64,000 nucleotides of DNA. Source: Diphasiastrum complanatum (taxonomy: Eukaryota; Streptophyta; Lycopodiopsida; Lycopodiales; Lycopodiaceae). A program made the translations under genes and the position numbers. Shown in pieces: positions 1 to 12,894 of the stretch (positions are counted from its first letter, which is position 1; each line of letters begins with the position of its first letter). The DNA is taken from positions 38,698 to 102,697 of the forward strand of contig MU831827.1 in the NCBI GenBank assembly GCA_029204225.1, given 5' to 3'. A model generated the notes under the pieces. It searched no databases, was not told where the DNA came from, and saw only the letters and a list, made by a program, of their open reading frames with translations.

Positions 1-145
1 GAGATCAATTAGACCTGCTGGATGAATCATTGAAAAATCGTATAGTTACCGAGCATCTGGTTCGATGGAAGGGAATACGGACGATGACGATTCTTGGGAA
101 CAGGAAGGAAGCTTAAGGAGAAACTTTCCTAGTTTTAAGTTTTGA
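1..145 (+). pseudogene. Ty3/gypsy polyprotein 3' end (chromodomain tail)
   Basis: The translation contains a chromodomain-like stretch (LVRWKG, then a WEQEGSL-like segment and a FPSF-like end), as at the C-terminus of chromovirus integrases. Reading through needs a frame change near base 80, so this copy is broken. A purine-rich tract (about 157-170) and an LTR follow directly. The element body lies left of the window. The chromodomain of this family normally steers integration to marked chromatin; that role is family knowledge. Confidence 0.75.
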
Positions 146-156
146 AGATAGAACTT

Positions 157-170
157 GAATAAGGGGGGAA
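157..170 (+). other. Polypurine tract of the gypsy element
   Basis: An A/G-rich run (AATAAGGGGGGAAG) sits a few bases before the LTR start TGTCATGCCC. This is the expected plus-strand primer position for reverse transcription. The call rests on position and composition. Confidence 0.7.
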
Positions 171-173
171 GAA

Positions 174-1425
174 TGTCATGCCCATGACTGGTCTCAAGTA
201 GCATGTCCACACTTGGGACCGGTAGACCAACAACCCGTAAGTTAATTGTGACTATAAGGGAATTGGGGCCCTTATGTGTACATAATCATAATTAATGGTT
301 GTAGGCCTAAACACTTGATGGTGGATTTGTATGGGTCTATCAATGAGTCACTGAGGAACTGGATGATGTGGCTCAGATAGGCTGCAGAGGTGTCTAGTGA
401 GGTGTCACAGTGCACTACGAGTGGTGCAAGGGCCTTGGAGGGTAAGTATACCTATTGGGCTCTCACTAGTTGTTGGAGGGTTTGCGGATCCCAAGGAAAC
501 CCTAACCCTAGGTAATAAGTGAGAGGGATTTGGCACCTGCGTATGTAAGTCCAACCCAATGATCACATAGTTATTTGATTAATTAGAATGTTAATAAAAG
601 GACTTTAGGCCTTTTTGCGAAACTTTTAATGTCGCAGGGCCTAAATGTCAAGTTAGTGAATAAAGTTGGGTTTCCCTCCAATTTTGATGGTTCCCACACT
701 TTTTTAAATTTGAATAAAAAGAGAGGCAAGACTGGACCAATAGGATTCAAAGGCCAGGGTCCTCCTCTCTACTATAAAAAAGGACCAACTCAAGTTGTTC
801 CTCATGTCCATTTCCTCATTTCAATAAAGCAGATTGGTTCTCTTTAGAAATGGATTGATGAATGTCCTTGGTCTTCCTCTCTTCTCCTCCATTTCTCATG
901 CTTTCTTTGGATTTTGCTAATTGTTGGATCTGATCATTATTGGGATTGCTATTTCTTATGCTTTTTGTGAGAGAGAAAGGGAGAGAGAGAAGAGTAGGTT
1001 TCTATCATTGTTTTTGATTTAGGGTTAATGGAAGTAGGGTTAATGGATGTAGTGTTAATGCTTAGTGTTAATGGATGTTAGTGCTAGATCCTCCATTCAT
1101 GTTGAAATCTGAACTATACTATCGCTCTCATGGGAACGAACCTACGCGTGACAACTAACTCTGTCTCTTTGATGCTAGATTGACTAGATCTTGGATTCAG
1201 GTTAGGCAAGGGAAGAAACCCACTACACTAGTGTATGCTTGATAGCATGATCGGTGGCAGGATGTTGCTGGTGTGATGTCTCATTCCTCTCTGAATGATT
1301 GATCCATAGCTTGGGAGCTAGATCTATTCTATCTAGGTTTGGTTGGGTTGATCCACCATCAGGTTCCCTTGTGTTGCTTGTGATTGGCATGCTTAGAATA
1401 GGATCCTTGGATTGAGGACTTTATA
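174..1425 (+). repeat. 3' LTR of gypsy element (right edge approximate)
   Basis: The LTR begins with TGTCATGCCC right after the polypurine tract. A related, internally deleted copy lies inverted at 6495-6974: bases 174-470 match its right part, and the end around 1340-1420 (CATGCTTAGA, GGATCC) matches its left part. The right edge is inferred from that alignment by eye and may be off by some tens of bases. The LTR holds a TATA-like CTACTATAAAAAAG near 769 and a GA-rich stretch near 966-990. Confidence 0.7.
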
Positions 1426-2375
1426 CTTCAAATGTAGGAACTTCAAACTGTGTTCACTAGTTCCTTTGAGATGTAGAGGCTCAAATACTTCAATGAACAA
1501 TAATATAACATGTTCAAATGCCGACCAAAGGCTCAAATAGTTGGCACTTATAACTGCCTATGAGCTCGAACATTATCCTTAGTACAAGACAACCCATAGA
1601 TATTTCTTCAACAACATAAATAAGTGACAACTCCACCAAGTATTGAATCAATTAATAAAACCACTGACTTTCTAGCAGAATTGTCAATAAAATTGACCAT
1701 TATAAAATGCAGTGTATCACACATGAGCACTCGTCGATCATTTCGATGTTGATGACTTCGATGACTTAGACTTTGACTTCGGGGAATGTGAGCTTTGGTG
1801 ACTTTGCGAGTTGACTACAAGTGAGTACTTGCAGTTTCCTTCGGTTTGCCTTGGCTTCGTAATGGACGACTATTCGAATCCAGACAGATAGCGATGGCCA
1901 TGTGCCTTCCTAGTGCAGATGTGTCTTTTCTCTCAATTGACACTAATTACCAACTACTAGAAACTTACAGATTCGGATGTCAGACAAACAAACATTCGAC
2001 CATCAGACAAATATTTGATCTACCAAAGAAATGTTTGAGTTGACCATTCAACATTCACATTGATGTATGTGGCAGGAGACTGGCCATGTGTACAAGGCTG
2101 GACATAGGCCAGAATGTACGTCATCTTCCTAATGAAGTTTGAAGCCTGTCTTTAAGCTATTAAAGGATAACTTTTTGAAGAATTGGTGATGTGAAGTTCC
2201 CACCATATTAGTAAAACACCATAACTACTTTCTCTAGAATGTATGTTTATTTCCAGGTGGCAGAGGCAACGTTTCACACCAAACTCTCTCTACATGATAG
2301 CAAACCATTGGATACCTCACAAACATGACGTTTCAGATCTTCTGGGCGTTCTGCCTGCTACCTTAAGCATATATA
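1426..2375. other. Unassigned spacer
   Basis: I see no gene, RNA or structured repeat I can support here. Short open frames exist (for example 1846-2043) but show no family resemblance. The stretch may be old retroelement sequence. Confidence 0.5.
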
Positions 2376-2528
2376 TAGCAGAGTCTTTATGACTTAAAGC
2401 AAGCACCAAGATCATGGTATTCAAGACTCAACAACTTTCTACTCTCAGTAGGATTTGTGCTTAGTGACTATGATCCTTCTATGTACTTAGAGTTTGATGC
2501 TAGTAATATTGTCATTCTTCTTTTTACA
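2376..2528 (+). pseudogene. Ty1/copia reverse transcriptase fragment
   Basis: The plus strand encodes a remnant of the copia RT segment KQAPRSWYSRLN followed by a YDPSMYL motif and NIVILL. It closely resembles the same region of copia J at 23051-24746. It is short, lacks the YVDD catalytic motif and ends abruptly at about 2528, so it is a relic scrap. Confidence 0.75.
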
Positions 2529-3602
2529 AGTAGAGGTTAGGAGGTCCTCCAAATCCAAGGTAGAGCCTCCAAATGTCTTCCAAGCAACCTGCAAGCTTCA
2601 AGATGCTTCCCAACTCCAAGCTAGGATGCCTCCACCTGCAAGTAAGGATCTGCAAGCCTCCAAGAATCTCTCCTCCACCTGTGTCCCTACTCTTTGAACA
2701 CAAAGATAGATAACACGCTGGCCTCAAGTATTCACCACCCAACCATAGCTAGATCCAAGCTCCAAGCAAGACCAATCTAGCACCCCCTTGCTAACCATAA
2801 ACAAATCACAAGCATACCACAACACTCCATAGCATACTCAAGATCCAAACCCTACTTATGTCCCATACCATAAGCAAGATCCAAACCTCAAGCATACTAC
2901 CACAAGAAAGCACTCTACACACTAGTAGCAACACTAGAGCATAAGCCAAGCAAACAAGAGAGATCTCCCCTCCACAATGGGCGCCCTACTACTCTCATAT
3001 AGATGGCCCATGGACCCCCTAATGCACTATGGAGTTCCATGCTCATCCAATGAGAGAGAGAGAAGCCTAGGAGAGTTAAAGAATCTCCAAGAGCCTCCAT
3101 AGGCTTATGGAATGTCAGGAGACTCCTTCCATAACCTATGACTCTTTGAATGCCTTTCTTGTGGGAGTTGGGGACTCAATGGACACTTTAGAAGGGCGCT
3201 CTCCTACTAGGTCCCATTGCCCAAGTTGTGCAAGTATACTTTGGTCCTAGACCAATAAAGTGATATGGTTCAAGGTTGAGGCCCAAGGTTTAGAAAAATA
3301 GTTATCCAATGACTTTCTAACACCTCACTAGGTTCCATACCTCCATCCAAGGCATAGACACCTACCTGCCCTTAATCAAGGACACTAGTACCTTAATCTA
3401 AGGCACCTACCCTTAATAGTAAGGGTACCCCTTATCCAAGGGTCACGTGACCACCCCATACCTCCAACTAAGGTATAGTCACTTGCCTGTCCTTATCCAA
3501 GGGCACATACCCTTAATCCTAAGGGTACCTTGCCATATAGCCTCCAACACTAAATGGACTATTAGGGGTCTGAAGTACTGCTAGTTACATAGGTATGTAA
3601 CA
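2529..3602 (-). repeat. Probable 3' LTR of a minus-strand gypsy element
   Basis: The upper edge is clear: on the minus strand a purine tract (GGGGGAAGGA) is followed by TGTTACATACC, the expected PPT and LTR start, so the LTR ends at 3602 on the plus strand. The lower edge is uncertain because no second LTR is present. Bases 3340-3540 hold an irregular array of short related motifs (CCTTAATCCAAGGGCAC-like). The remainder is unassigned. Confidence 0.5.
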
Positions 3603-3618
3603 TTCCTTCCCCCTAAAC

Positions 3619-5127
3619 TTAAATTTTTCCTTGTAGGGAAAAAATTGGAAAATTCTTTTGGAGATCAGCATCCTTTTCCCAGGTATTCTCCTCTTCTGAT
3701 TTGCCCCTCCACCTGACTAAAAATTCCCGAAGCAGTCTACTCCGTAGAGTTCTCTGCCGGCTATTAACAATCGCCTCGGGTTCAGGTGGTCCACTCATGG
3801 ACTCATCACGAAGAAGTTCCACTAGATCTTCCATAGGGACTAGGGTCTCCCCAACCCCCAACGAGAGTTTCAACTTACTAACGTGGAAAACAGGATGAAT
3901 TCCAACATTAGTTGGAAGTTCTAGTTTGTATGCGACCTTGTTTATCACTTGGATAACCTTAAAAGGATCGCAATACCTAGGTGCCAACTTTGCACACTTA
4001 ATAGTTTTCAAGCCCCTAGAGTGACTAGGGACTCTCAAAAACACCTAGTCGTTGACCATGAATACCTTGTGCTTCTGAGATAGATCAGCATAGTGCCTTG
4101 CCCTGTCCTGGGCACTTCTTATGCTATCTTTAGCCAGCTGTAACATTTCTTGCATATCCGTAAGGAAATCAGCTGCAGCTTGCACCCGTAGGTTTTTCAT
4201 GCCAACACTAATTGGTGATCGAGGTTGAAAACCATACATAAGCATGAAAGGGCTGAATCTGGTTGCTGAATGTTTTGCACTGTTATATGCAAATTTCACC
4301 AGTGGAAGGTACTGTTCCCAATCAGATTGCCGATGGCCCACATATGCTCGAAGCATATCCTCCATCGTCTAATTGGTCCTTTCCGTTTGACCGTCTGATT
4401 CCGGATGATCTGTAGAACTTAAACTTAAAGTTGTTTCCAACTTTTCAAATACTGCTTGCCAAAAATTCCCAGTGAATTTTGGGTCATGGTCACTGACAAT
4501 ATCGCAAGGCAGCCCGTACAGTCGAAAAAGCTTCTCAACAAACAGTTGAGCTAGTTCTGAAGCTTTAACAGTAGTTTTCGTTGGGATAAATTGAGCAAAC
4601 TTCGTAAGTCTGTCAACAATGACCCAAACCGAATCGTGGCCCTTCCCTGTACGTGGAAGCCCGACCACAAAATCCATAGATATACTTTCCCACTTTTTGG
4701 TAGGAATATCTAAAGGATGTAATAGGCCACTAGCTTTTAGCCTCTCTGCTTTATTTAACTGGCACTTAGTACATTTAAGTACATAGGCCTCTACCTGAAT
4801 TTTCATCTTAGGCCACCAAAATTGCCTTCGAACTAAGTCAAGTGTTCTTTGTATACCCGGATGTCCTGCGCATGGACTATCATGACACTCATGCAAGATT
4901 TGGGCCCTTACAGTGTCATTCTTCGGTACACACACCTTTCCTTTACGAAACAAAATCCTGTTTTGAATTAGGAAATCCGTTTCAGTCTTTCCCTGATTCG
5001 AGGAATCTTGCAACCCTGAATCGACCCCCGAAAGTACTTGTTGCCAATACTTTCCAAAAAAAGGATCGGACTCATGTAGTCCTTGAAGAGACTGAAACAA
5101 CTCCAGTTCTATAACAGTAAAGCACAA
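3619..5127 (-). pseudogene. Ty3/gypsy pol fragment: integrase and chromodomain
   Basis: In order on the minus strand: an integrase zinc finger (HECHDSPCAGHPG, then CTKCQLNK), the catalytic core (SMDFVVGLPRT, VDRLTKFAQFIP, then a DHDPKFT segment), a GYQPRSPI-like region, the chromovirus linker (HPVFHVSKLK) and a chromodomain (FLVRWRGKSEEENTWEKD). Two in-frame TAG codons interrupt it, at about 4366 and 4042. Both stand where relatives usually have Gln (RTN-Q-TMEDMLR and VND-Q-VFLRV). The 5' side stops at about 5127, so gag, protease and RT are missing. It would have encoded the integration enzyme; it is non-functional as it stands. Confidence 0.9.
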
Positions 5128-5605
5128 CTGATTAATAACCGGTAACCGTGTGATGGACTCAAGGCCGCATGAAGCATGACATCATCGGCATCACCACCAC
5201 AATAAGAGTCATCGTTGAGGCGAGTCCTCCTACGATCTCTCTTTTCCCTGTTGAGTTGTTGGGAAGAGGCACTGGCATTATAGTGTGCGGGGGTGGGTCG
5301 ACTCATGCCAAATAGACCCTCATGAAAGTGGGGAACACCTCGGTCAGAGGGTTGTGGGGAATGGATCTCCTCAAAACGAGAAGATGTGGACAACCTACCT
5401 GAACTTCGTGCATCCCAACAAGCTCGTAGTCTCTCCATGATCCTACGCCTACACGCAAGGGGGACATCCCATCCATATAACTGAGGAACTCATCGTCACT
5501 CATGGATGAAAAACGGGATGACCAGCGACTGCAGCCAGATCCGTGACTTGGAGATGTGTCATGAGACATTGAGGATACGATTGGGATAATCTCTGCAAGC
5601 AACAA
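5109..5605 (-). pseudogene. Unrecognised ORF pair (low-complexity, possibly transposon)
   Basis: Two overlapping minus-strand frames are open, 5303-5605 and 5109-5438. The first starts with a Ser/His/Gly-rich stretch followed by MSDDEFLSYMDGM. The second is Arg- and Ser-rich. Joining them would need a frameshift or a splice between about 5303 and 5438. I recognise no domain. The location suggests a transposon accessory ORF, but this is a weak guess. Confidence 0.25.
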
Positions 5606-6329
5606 AAGATATTTTTAGAAAATACAACCATATAGAGTTAATGAGTGCAAGAAATAAACTCAAATAAATGAGTTAAGGGTTTAGGGTCGAACAAAAAAAG
5701 TGACTCTTTGCATTCAACCATAGATGAATAAATTATAGTACACCACAATAATCACACGTTAACCACAATAATTACACTTTATAATAAATAAGTTAAACAT
5801 TTGTACATGGTTTAGGGACAAATACAATTCAATTACATAACTAGTCAAGGTTCAAGATTATATAAAAAACTAGCTGCATCGAAAGATGGTTGGCAAATGT
5901 ACGAATAAAAATGATAGATGTAAAAATATGTACACGTGTTTGTAAACATGGAAAAGCTAGCTATAGAGCCACAACACTAGCTAGATTTATCTAATTCCTC
6001 CTCATCATCTCTGTCATGTGGAGCGTGTTCTTCCTGCATGCACAAGACACATGAATTAGGCTTCCAAAGAATTGTATGGGAGTGGGAGAGAATATCAAGT
6101 TTAAAGATCATAAAATGGATTTGATGTTGTATCTGAGGAGCAGCATCCTAGTTTATACGCATGCCCTGCCTCTCCAATATTGCCTGCATATTGTGGGCAT
6201 ACGCAAATGGCATACTCGTCATGTGTGGGAGAACGCCCCCATGGCGGACCGCTGCACAAGCATTCCAAATTATGATCATATAAAGAGAGCATTTTATTCC
6301 AACGTGTCTTACGATAATCAAGATACTAT
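5606..6329. other. Unassigned AT-rich stretch
   Basis: No gene or repeat can be supported. Overlapping short frames on both strands at 6076-6336 lack recognisable domains. Confidence 0.4.
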
Positions 6330-8385
<2,056 letters not shown>

Positions 8386-8471
8386 TGTCGGAACAGACCT
8401 CGAAATAAGAGATGCTATACTGCCTTAAACCGATCTACATATTTTGAGGTCCATTCCGACCTCCACTGATT
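8386..8471. repeat. Imperfect inverted repeat (hairpin)
   Basis: The left arm TGTCGGAACAGACCTCGAAA pairs with a right arm (TTTTGAGGTCCATTCCGACC) across a loop of about 40 bases, with a few mismatches. It resembles a MITE-like fold or the subterminal part of a DNA transposon. No target-site duplication was established. Confidence 0.6.
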
Positions 8472-8656
8472 CTCATTCATTATCAACATATTCATCAATA
8501 AATGTAGAGATTTGTTTTTAAAAATGCATGGACATATTTTCATAAATCCTAATGTAAAATAAAATTGAATGTATTCCTACACTACGAAATGTACATCTAC
8601 AACAAAAAATAGGAGATAAACATTTATGTAAAAATTTATGAGCAGAGGTATATAGC

Positions 8657-8749
8657 GAGGCTAGCCATGTAGTGATGCACGTAGGCATGACTCACAAATG
8701 TAGGTGTAATCCGATCCATGCCTACATCCATCATTACATGGCTAGCCTT
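8657..8749. repeat. Inverted repeat of about 33-bp arms
   Basis: Arms 8657-8689 and 8717-8749 share GGCTAGCCATGTA and CATGCCTAC cores in inverse order. Just downstream, GTTGGCCTTGTC is directly repeated (about 8767 and 8812). Possibly a small palindromic element; no function is visible. Confidence 0.65.
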
Positions 8750-9039
8750 GCTCTTCACAAGATTGCAGTTGGCCTTGTCACAAACCAATGAGCATGGATC
8801 ATAAAATTGCAGTTGGCCTTGTCCCAAATATAAATGAGCAGGGATTTAATTAGAATGATCTTAAAATTTGGCTTAATCTATCTTGTATTACTAAATTCGA
8901 GAGACTAGTCGCACTAGCTATAGACTCAAATTTAGCTATTATATACATGTCTTGTATTTGTCTCAATGCATTCAATTAGTTTGTTTTATGTATTGTTGAT
9001 GATTTCTAATTTTGTGTTCCATACCATTGGCAACTGTCA

Positions 9040-9810
9040 AGGTGCACCGATGCAGATGGCAAGTTCACGTTCCTCATCTTCAGATCAGGAGACAGGACAA
9101 TCACATATTGGATCAGAGGCTTGGTTACACCAGAAAATACCATGCCCATGTACACGATTTAAGTATGCACTACGACGAGAGCGACGTACCACTATATCAC
9201 ACGTTCACATGTATGGAAAGATTGAGAGATAGTCATTATTTGTGCGGACGGAAGTCGATTCTTCAGTGAGTTTTAATTTGCAATGCACTTTGTATTAAAC
9301 ATAATTGCACGACGCTCATTTTCCATGTATGTTGTTTGGCACCCTTTTTGATTGGAAGAATATTATGTTATTCTTGACTGTTGTTGCACTTGTATTGTGT
9401 AGAACGATGACTCACACTCACATGACTATCGAAGAATTTAACTAGATGTTGCCATGCAATCCGCAAGATTCAGATGTGCAAGCGCACGAGAGCCACCACT
9501 TTCCTCACATACACCACCCGTGGACTTGGACGAAGATATGTCCCGAGGAGACACAGTACATGAGAATGTCTCATTCACAGCGCATGATCACGAGGGGTGA
9601 CATGGATGACATGATGGATGCATTCTTCACAAACCCACCCGAGGCCACATTGACAAGGGAAGAAGAGGTGATGCATGGCTTGGCCTCCACTCCTTTTTAC
9701 GAGGGTGTACAAATGTCAAAGTTTTGAGCTTGTTTGCTACTTTTGAACTTGCAAACTATGGGTGGTCGGATGCGAGCGTCACGGAGTTGTTTGTGTAAGC
9801 TTGCTAGCTT
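9040..9810 (+). pseudogene. CACTA transposase (TNP2) N-terminal fragment
   Basis: The first segment (about 9050-9232) has an IPCPCTRFK motif and a HVHMYG segment, as in the transposase-associated domain at the start of plant En/Spm transposases. A second segment (9446-9727) carries GDMDDMMDAFF, an acidic EEE stretch and LASTPFYEGVQMSKF. In a shifted frame around 9740-9800 it continues with a GWSDASVTELF motif typical of TNP2. A TGA interrupts after MSKF, where relatives continue. The catalytic core is absent, so this is a dead transposase fragment. Confidence 0.75.
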
Positions 9811-9972
9811 TATGTGTGTTATAGACAAATTGCTCTCATCTCATTCTTGTGGTTTACATTAGTGGTTTAGAGTTTGTGAGGCATATTATGTTTTGTAAAT
9901 GTGTAATACACTTTGTTTGAAAAGAAATAATACGTCTAAAATTTTCAACTTTTGCAAAAGAAATAACATAAG

Positions 9973-10060
9973 TTGGTTTCAAGGAAAAGAGCTGCAAGAG
10001 AGATCGAGAATATTATTGATAGGATAAATCACATGAATATTGATTTTTGATCCTCATTAT
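9973..10060 (+). pseudogene. Fragment of the SET-related transposon ORF
   Basis: This stretch matches the first roughly 28 codons of the open region at 46233-47243 (VSRKR, AREIENII, HMNIDF), including upstream sequence around TTTTCAACTTTTG. It stops at a TGA after NIDF and the homology then fades. Its presence in a second CACTA copy suggests that the SET-related ORF belongs to this transposon family. Confidence 0.75.
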
Positions 10061-10339
10061 GTGACAAAAATTAACAGAATAGTCTTTGTACATTTAGTGC
10101 ATTTGCAACTTTCATTTGTGATGTAGTGGTGTCTGGGCTTTCCAAAGGGCAATATACTATATCACATCCTTAACCAAATCGGAGTACACCACTATTACAA
10201 ATAAAAAATTATGAAATAAATCAATATACATACATGTGATGGATCAACAGGTGCTCTATGTCGACTTGTGGAAGGGCTTGAAGATGAACCAGTCAATAGT
10301 TGTTCATTGAACTTTAATCTTGCTTGCTCTTTTTGAAGG

Positions 10340-10640
10340 AAGCGAGGAGGGAGGAAGTGATGATGAGTAGAACTTTAAATTTGAATGTAAGGCCTTGTAG
10401 AAGGCAATGGATGAAGGGGGAATTCATTCTCTCATCAATGTACTCTTTTTGAGATCAATATAATGTTTTGCCACTACGTCATTCTTGCAAAAATGTTGAA
10501 TGCATATCTTTTTACTTCATGAATGCATATGTATAGTCTATTGAATGCAAATATATCTATTGATGAATTCAATGCAATGTATAGTCTATTGAATGCAAAT
10601 GCATCTATTGATGAATTCAATGCAATGTATCTATTTTAGC
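10340..10640 (+). pseudogene. 3' end of CACTA ORF1 (Transposase_24 type) with 3' UTR
   Basis: It matches the tail of the ORF at 49296-50524. The shared acidic end is ...GSDDE followed by a stop, then a conserved 3' segment (GTAAGGCCTTGTAGAAGGCA, CTCTCATCAATGTAC) and the GTATAGTCTATTGAATGC repeats at about 10530-10625. Only the last few codons survive. Confidence 0.75.
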
Positions 10641-11159
10641 ACATGATTTGCATGCTAGAATGCACAATGGTAATGGAAAGCACAATGGAAAGTAATGGAA
10701 ACCACAATACAATGCATCAATAGATAACACATTAAGCTATTCACTAAATATCAAATGAACCAAGATAAATGTGAATTTACCTTTACTAGTGTATCTCTAT
10801 TGTTTTGCAATCTTTTCGTTTCCATTTGCATGCACTTGATCTTTCAATACTTTGCAATAAAAGCTCTTTTATATTTCTCATATCCAAGCCTACATCACAA
10901 AAAAAAAGATCTTGAAACTTATACTAAAGGATTATGATCACAAAGCAAATACAACTAACATCCATCAATGGACTAAAAATACAAAACGCTATCAATGTTC
11001 ATCAAAAAACTATCCATATTCTCACTCACATTCATCCCCATCTCATCCTTACTCCCATATCTTTTTCTCTCTCTCACACAAAAGACAAAAGAAGTCGACA
11101 TCTAGTTTAGGAGCAAACTACATTTTAGTTCACGTGCCAAATTTTTATTTGGTCAAAAT

Positions 11160-11690
11160 AATTTGCGTGGACTATCCACGCGTGGATAATCCACAAAAAA
11201 ATTTAGAGAGTTGGATGTGTGGATACCTCGTGGATATAAAAGAAAATTTATCCATGGCCCCAACTCTTTGGAGTTTATGTGGATAAAATTTTTTTGCGTG
11301 GAACATCCATGCGTGCATAATTTGCCACGCGATATCCACACGAAAGCCGAGTCTAAATTGTTTTGCATCTTACTATGGCATGGATAATCCACGCGTGGAT
11401 AGTCCAGACAAAAAAACAATTCCCCTCCTCGGGATCGATCGTCGGAGGTTACGCCGGTGGCTAGTCGTCAGAGTTGGTGTGAAAGATCCACGTGTGGATT
11501 ATCCATGTGATTTGAATTGCACGGTCTCTGGTGAATTATGGACAATTATTGCCAGAAATGATATCCGCGTGGAACATCCACGGGTGGAAAATCCACGTGT
11601 ATATCCACTCCAATCCACGACTATATCTACGTAAATTGTTTTTGGCCGCGCGACCTCCTTTGTATTGTGCATGGATATTTGCTTCTTGTG
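11160..11690. repeat. Subterminal repeat cluster of CACTA copy 2
   Basis: The cluster contains many variants of GTGGATAATCCACG. Exact copies of the palindrome ATCCACGCGTGGAT occur at 11174-11187 and 11387-11400, with degenerate copies near 11480 and 11565-11600. The arrangement parallels transposase-binding subterminal repeats of plant CACTA elements. It ends in the shared terminal sequence (TTTGTATTGTGCATGG, ATATTTGCT) next to gypsy coding sequence. Confidence 0.8.
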
Positions 11691-11699
11691 TTCGTATGA

Positions 11700-12226
11700 T
11701 TATGGTTGAGAAACCACCATTAATTGATGTCCAGGTGGTTACTCGCCATAAAGACAAAGGGAAGGTAGTGAGGCAAGATGCCTATGAGGACGATGTGGGG
11801 CCAAGTACTAGCCAAATATCTAATACAGATGTCGGTCAGACGACTAGAGTCATGCATGAAGTGCTGACTCAACTACAACAGTCTCAAGGAACTAATTTCT
11901 CTCAAGAATTAGTTGACATTGTTGCTGATCAAATTAAAAATTTTGTCAACAATTATAAATTTCAGGTGACAATTGGTCAACTGATCCAGATTGCACCTTA
12001 TTTGGTGAAATATATCCGTGCCAAGATGCTTGGGTGTAAGTTACTGAAAGGAGTACCTTCAGCAGCGGTTAACACCATTGTGCAATCCACTGAACAGGAC
12101 ATTGTTCTGACATTGGAGATTAACATTCAAGACATAGATATCCGAGGCGTCTAGATCGATAGAGGAGCAAGTGTCAATATAATTTATGAGGACACGTACA
12201 AGATATTTACAATATACCCTCACAAA
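11700..12226 (+). pseudogene. Ty3/gypsy gag-protease region, 5' part
   Basis: The frame encodes a Gln/Asp-rich linker, then KDKGKVV and a C-terminal segment ending in IDRGASVNII, which resembles a retropepsin active site (normally D-S/T-G; here DRG, which would be inactive). A TAG precedes IDRG. The frame is cut at 12226 by copia G and resumes at 19076 with VYSVLLRRSWL, a typical second half of a gypsy protease. The two parts are one element split by an insertion. Confidence 0.75.
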
Positions 12227-12894
12227 TGTCGCAAAACTATCGCAAAATTTTCATGAATTCTATTCTATTCGCATTCATTTGATTTTTTTTTTTGCGGAAG
12301 TACTTCAAGATTCTAAGCAAGCGACGACAGATCACAAAACGCAAAAATTCAAGCAATCAAGATGATGAGAACAATGAAAATGGAGAAGAGAGCAATTGTT
12401 TTATCAGTTTCAGAGTTTAGAGTGAGTTGGTCAGTGTCTCACTTGTTGGCGACCTGACGCTCAGCTCGATCGATGTGTTCTGCTCGTTGGCAGACTTTCA
12501 TGCACAACTATAATCTCTATTTTTTGTCTCTCTGTTTTCTTCCTCCATTCTATCTCGTGTTGATCCAGAATGTATATTTATATCCACTGTGTGGAGTTTA
12601 CAAGAGAGTTAAAACAAAGTATTACAAGACAAGTCTACGCTAATCAACTAGTTAGTTATTCTCTGCTATTGCTGACTCTTTCAGATGAGCGTGAGGTACA
12701 AGATTCCACGCTCGTCGAGCTGCCACCTAGCAGCGCGAATTGTTTTCTTTTGCTTCGTGTCTCTTCGTTTCATTTCGTGGTCATCAGGGTCGAATTTTGA
12801 ATACTTTTCTTTCGACCTTTGGGGTATGTTCGCCCTTCGCCTTTCATTTTGTTTCGCTTCGTGACAAAGTTGCAGGAGTTCACAATTTTTGACA
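12227..12894 (-). repeat. 3' LTR of copia G
   Basis: This 668-bp LTR matches 18441-19075, most clearly from TTTGCGGAAG onward and around TTGATCCAGAATG. On the minus strand it starts TGTCAAAAATTG, directly after a purine tract (AAGAGGAAG, about 12895-12903). Confidence 0.9.

Noticed and set aside
12570-12800. Similar small frames in both LTRs of copia G (also 18761-19045)
   Set aside because: Their similarity reflects the LTR duplication, not coding constraint.
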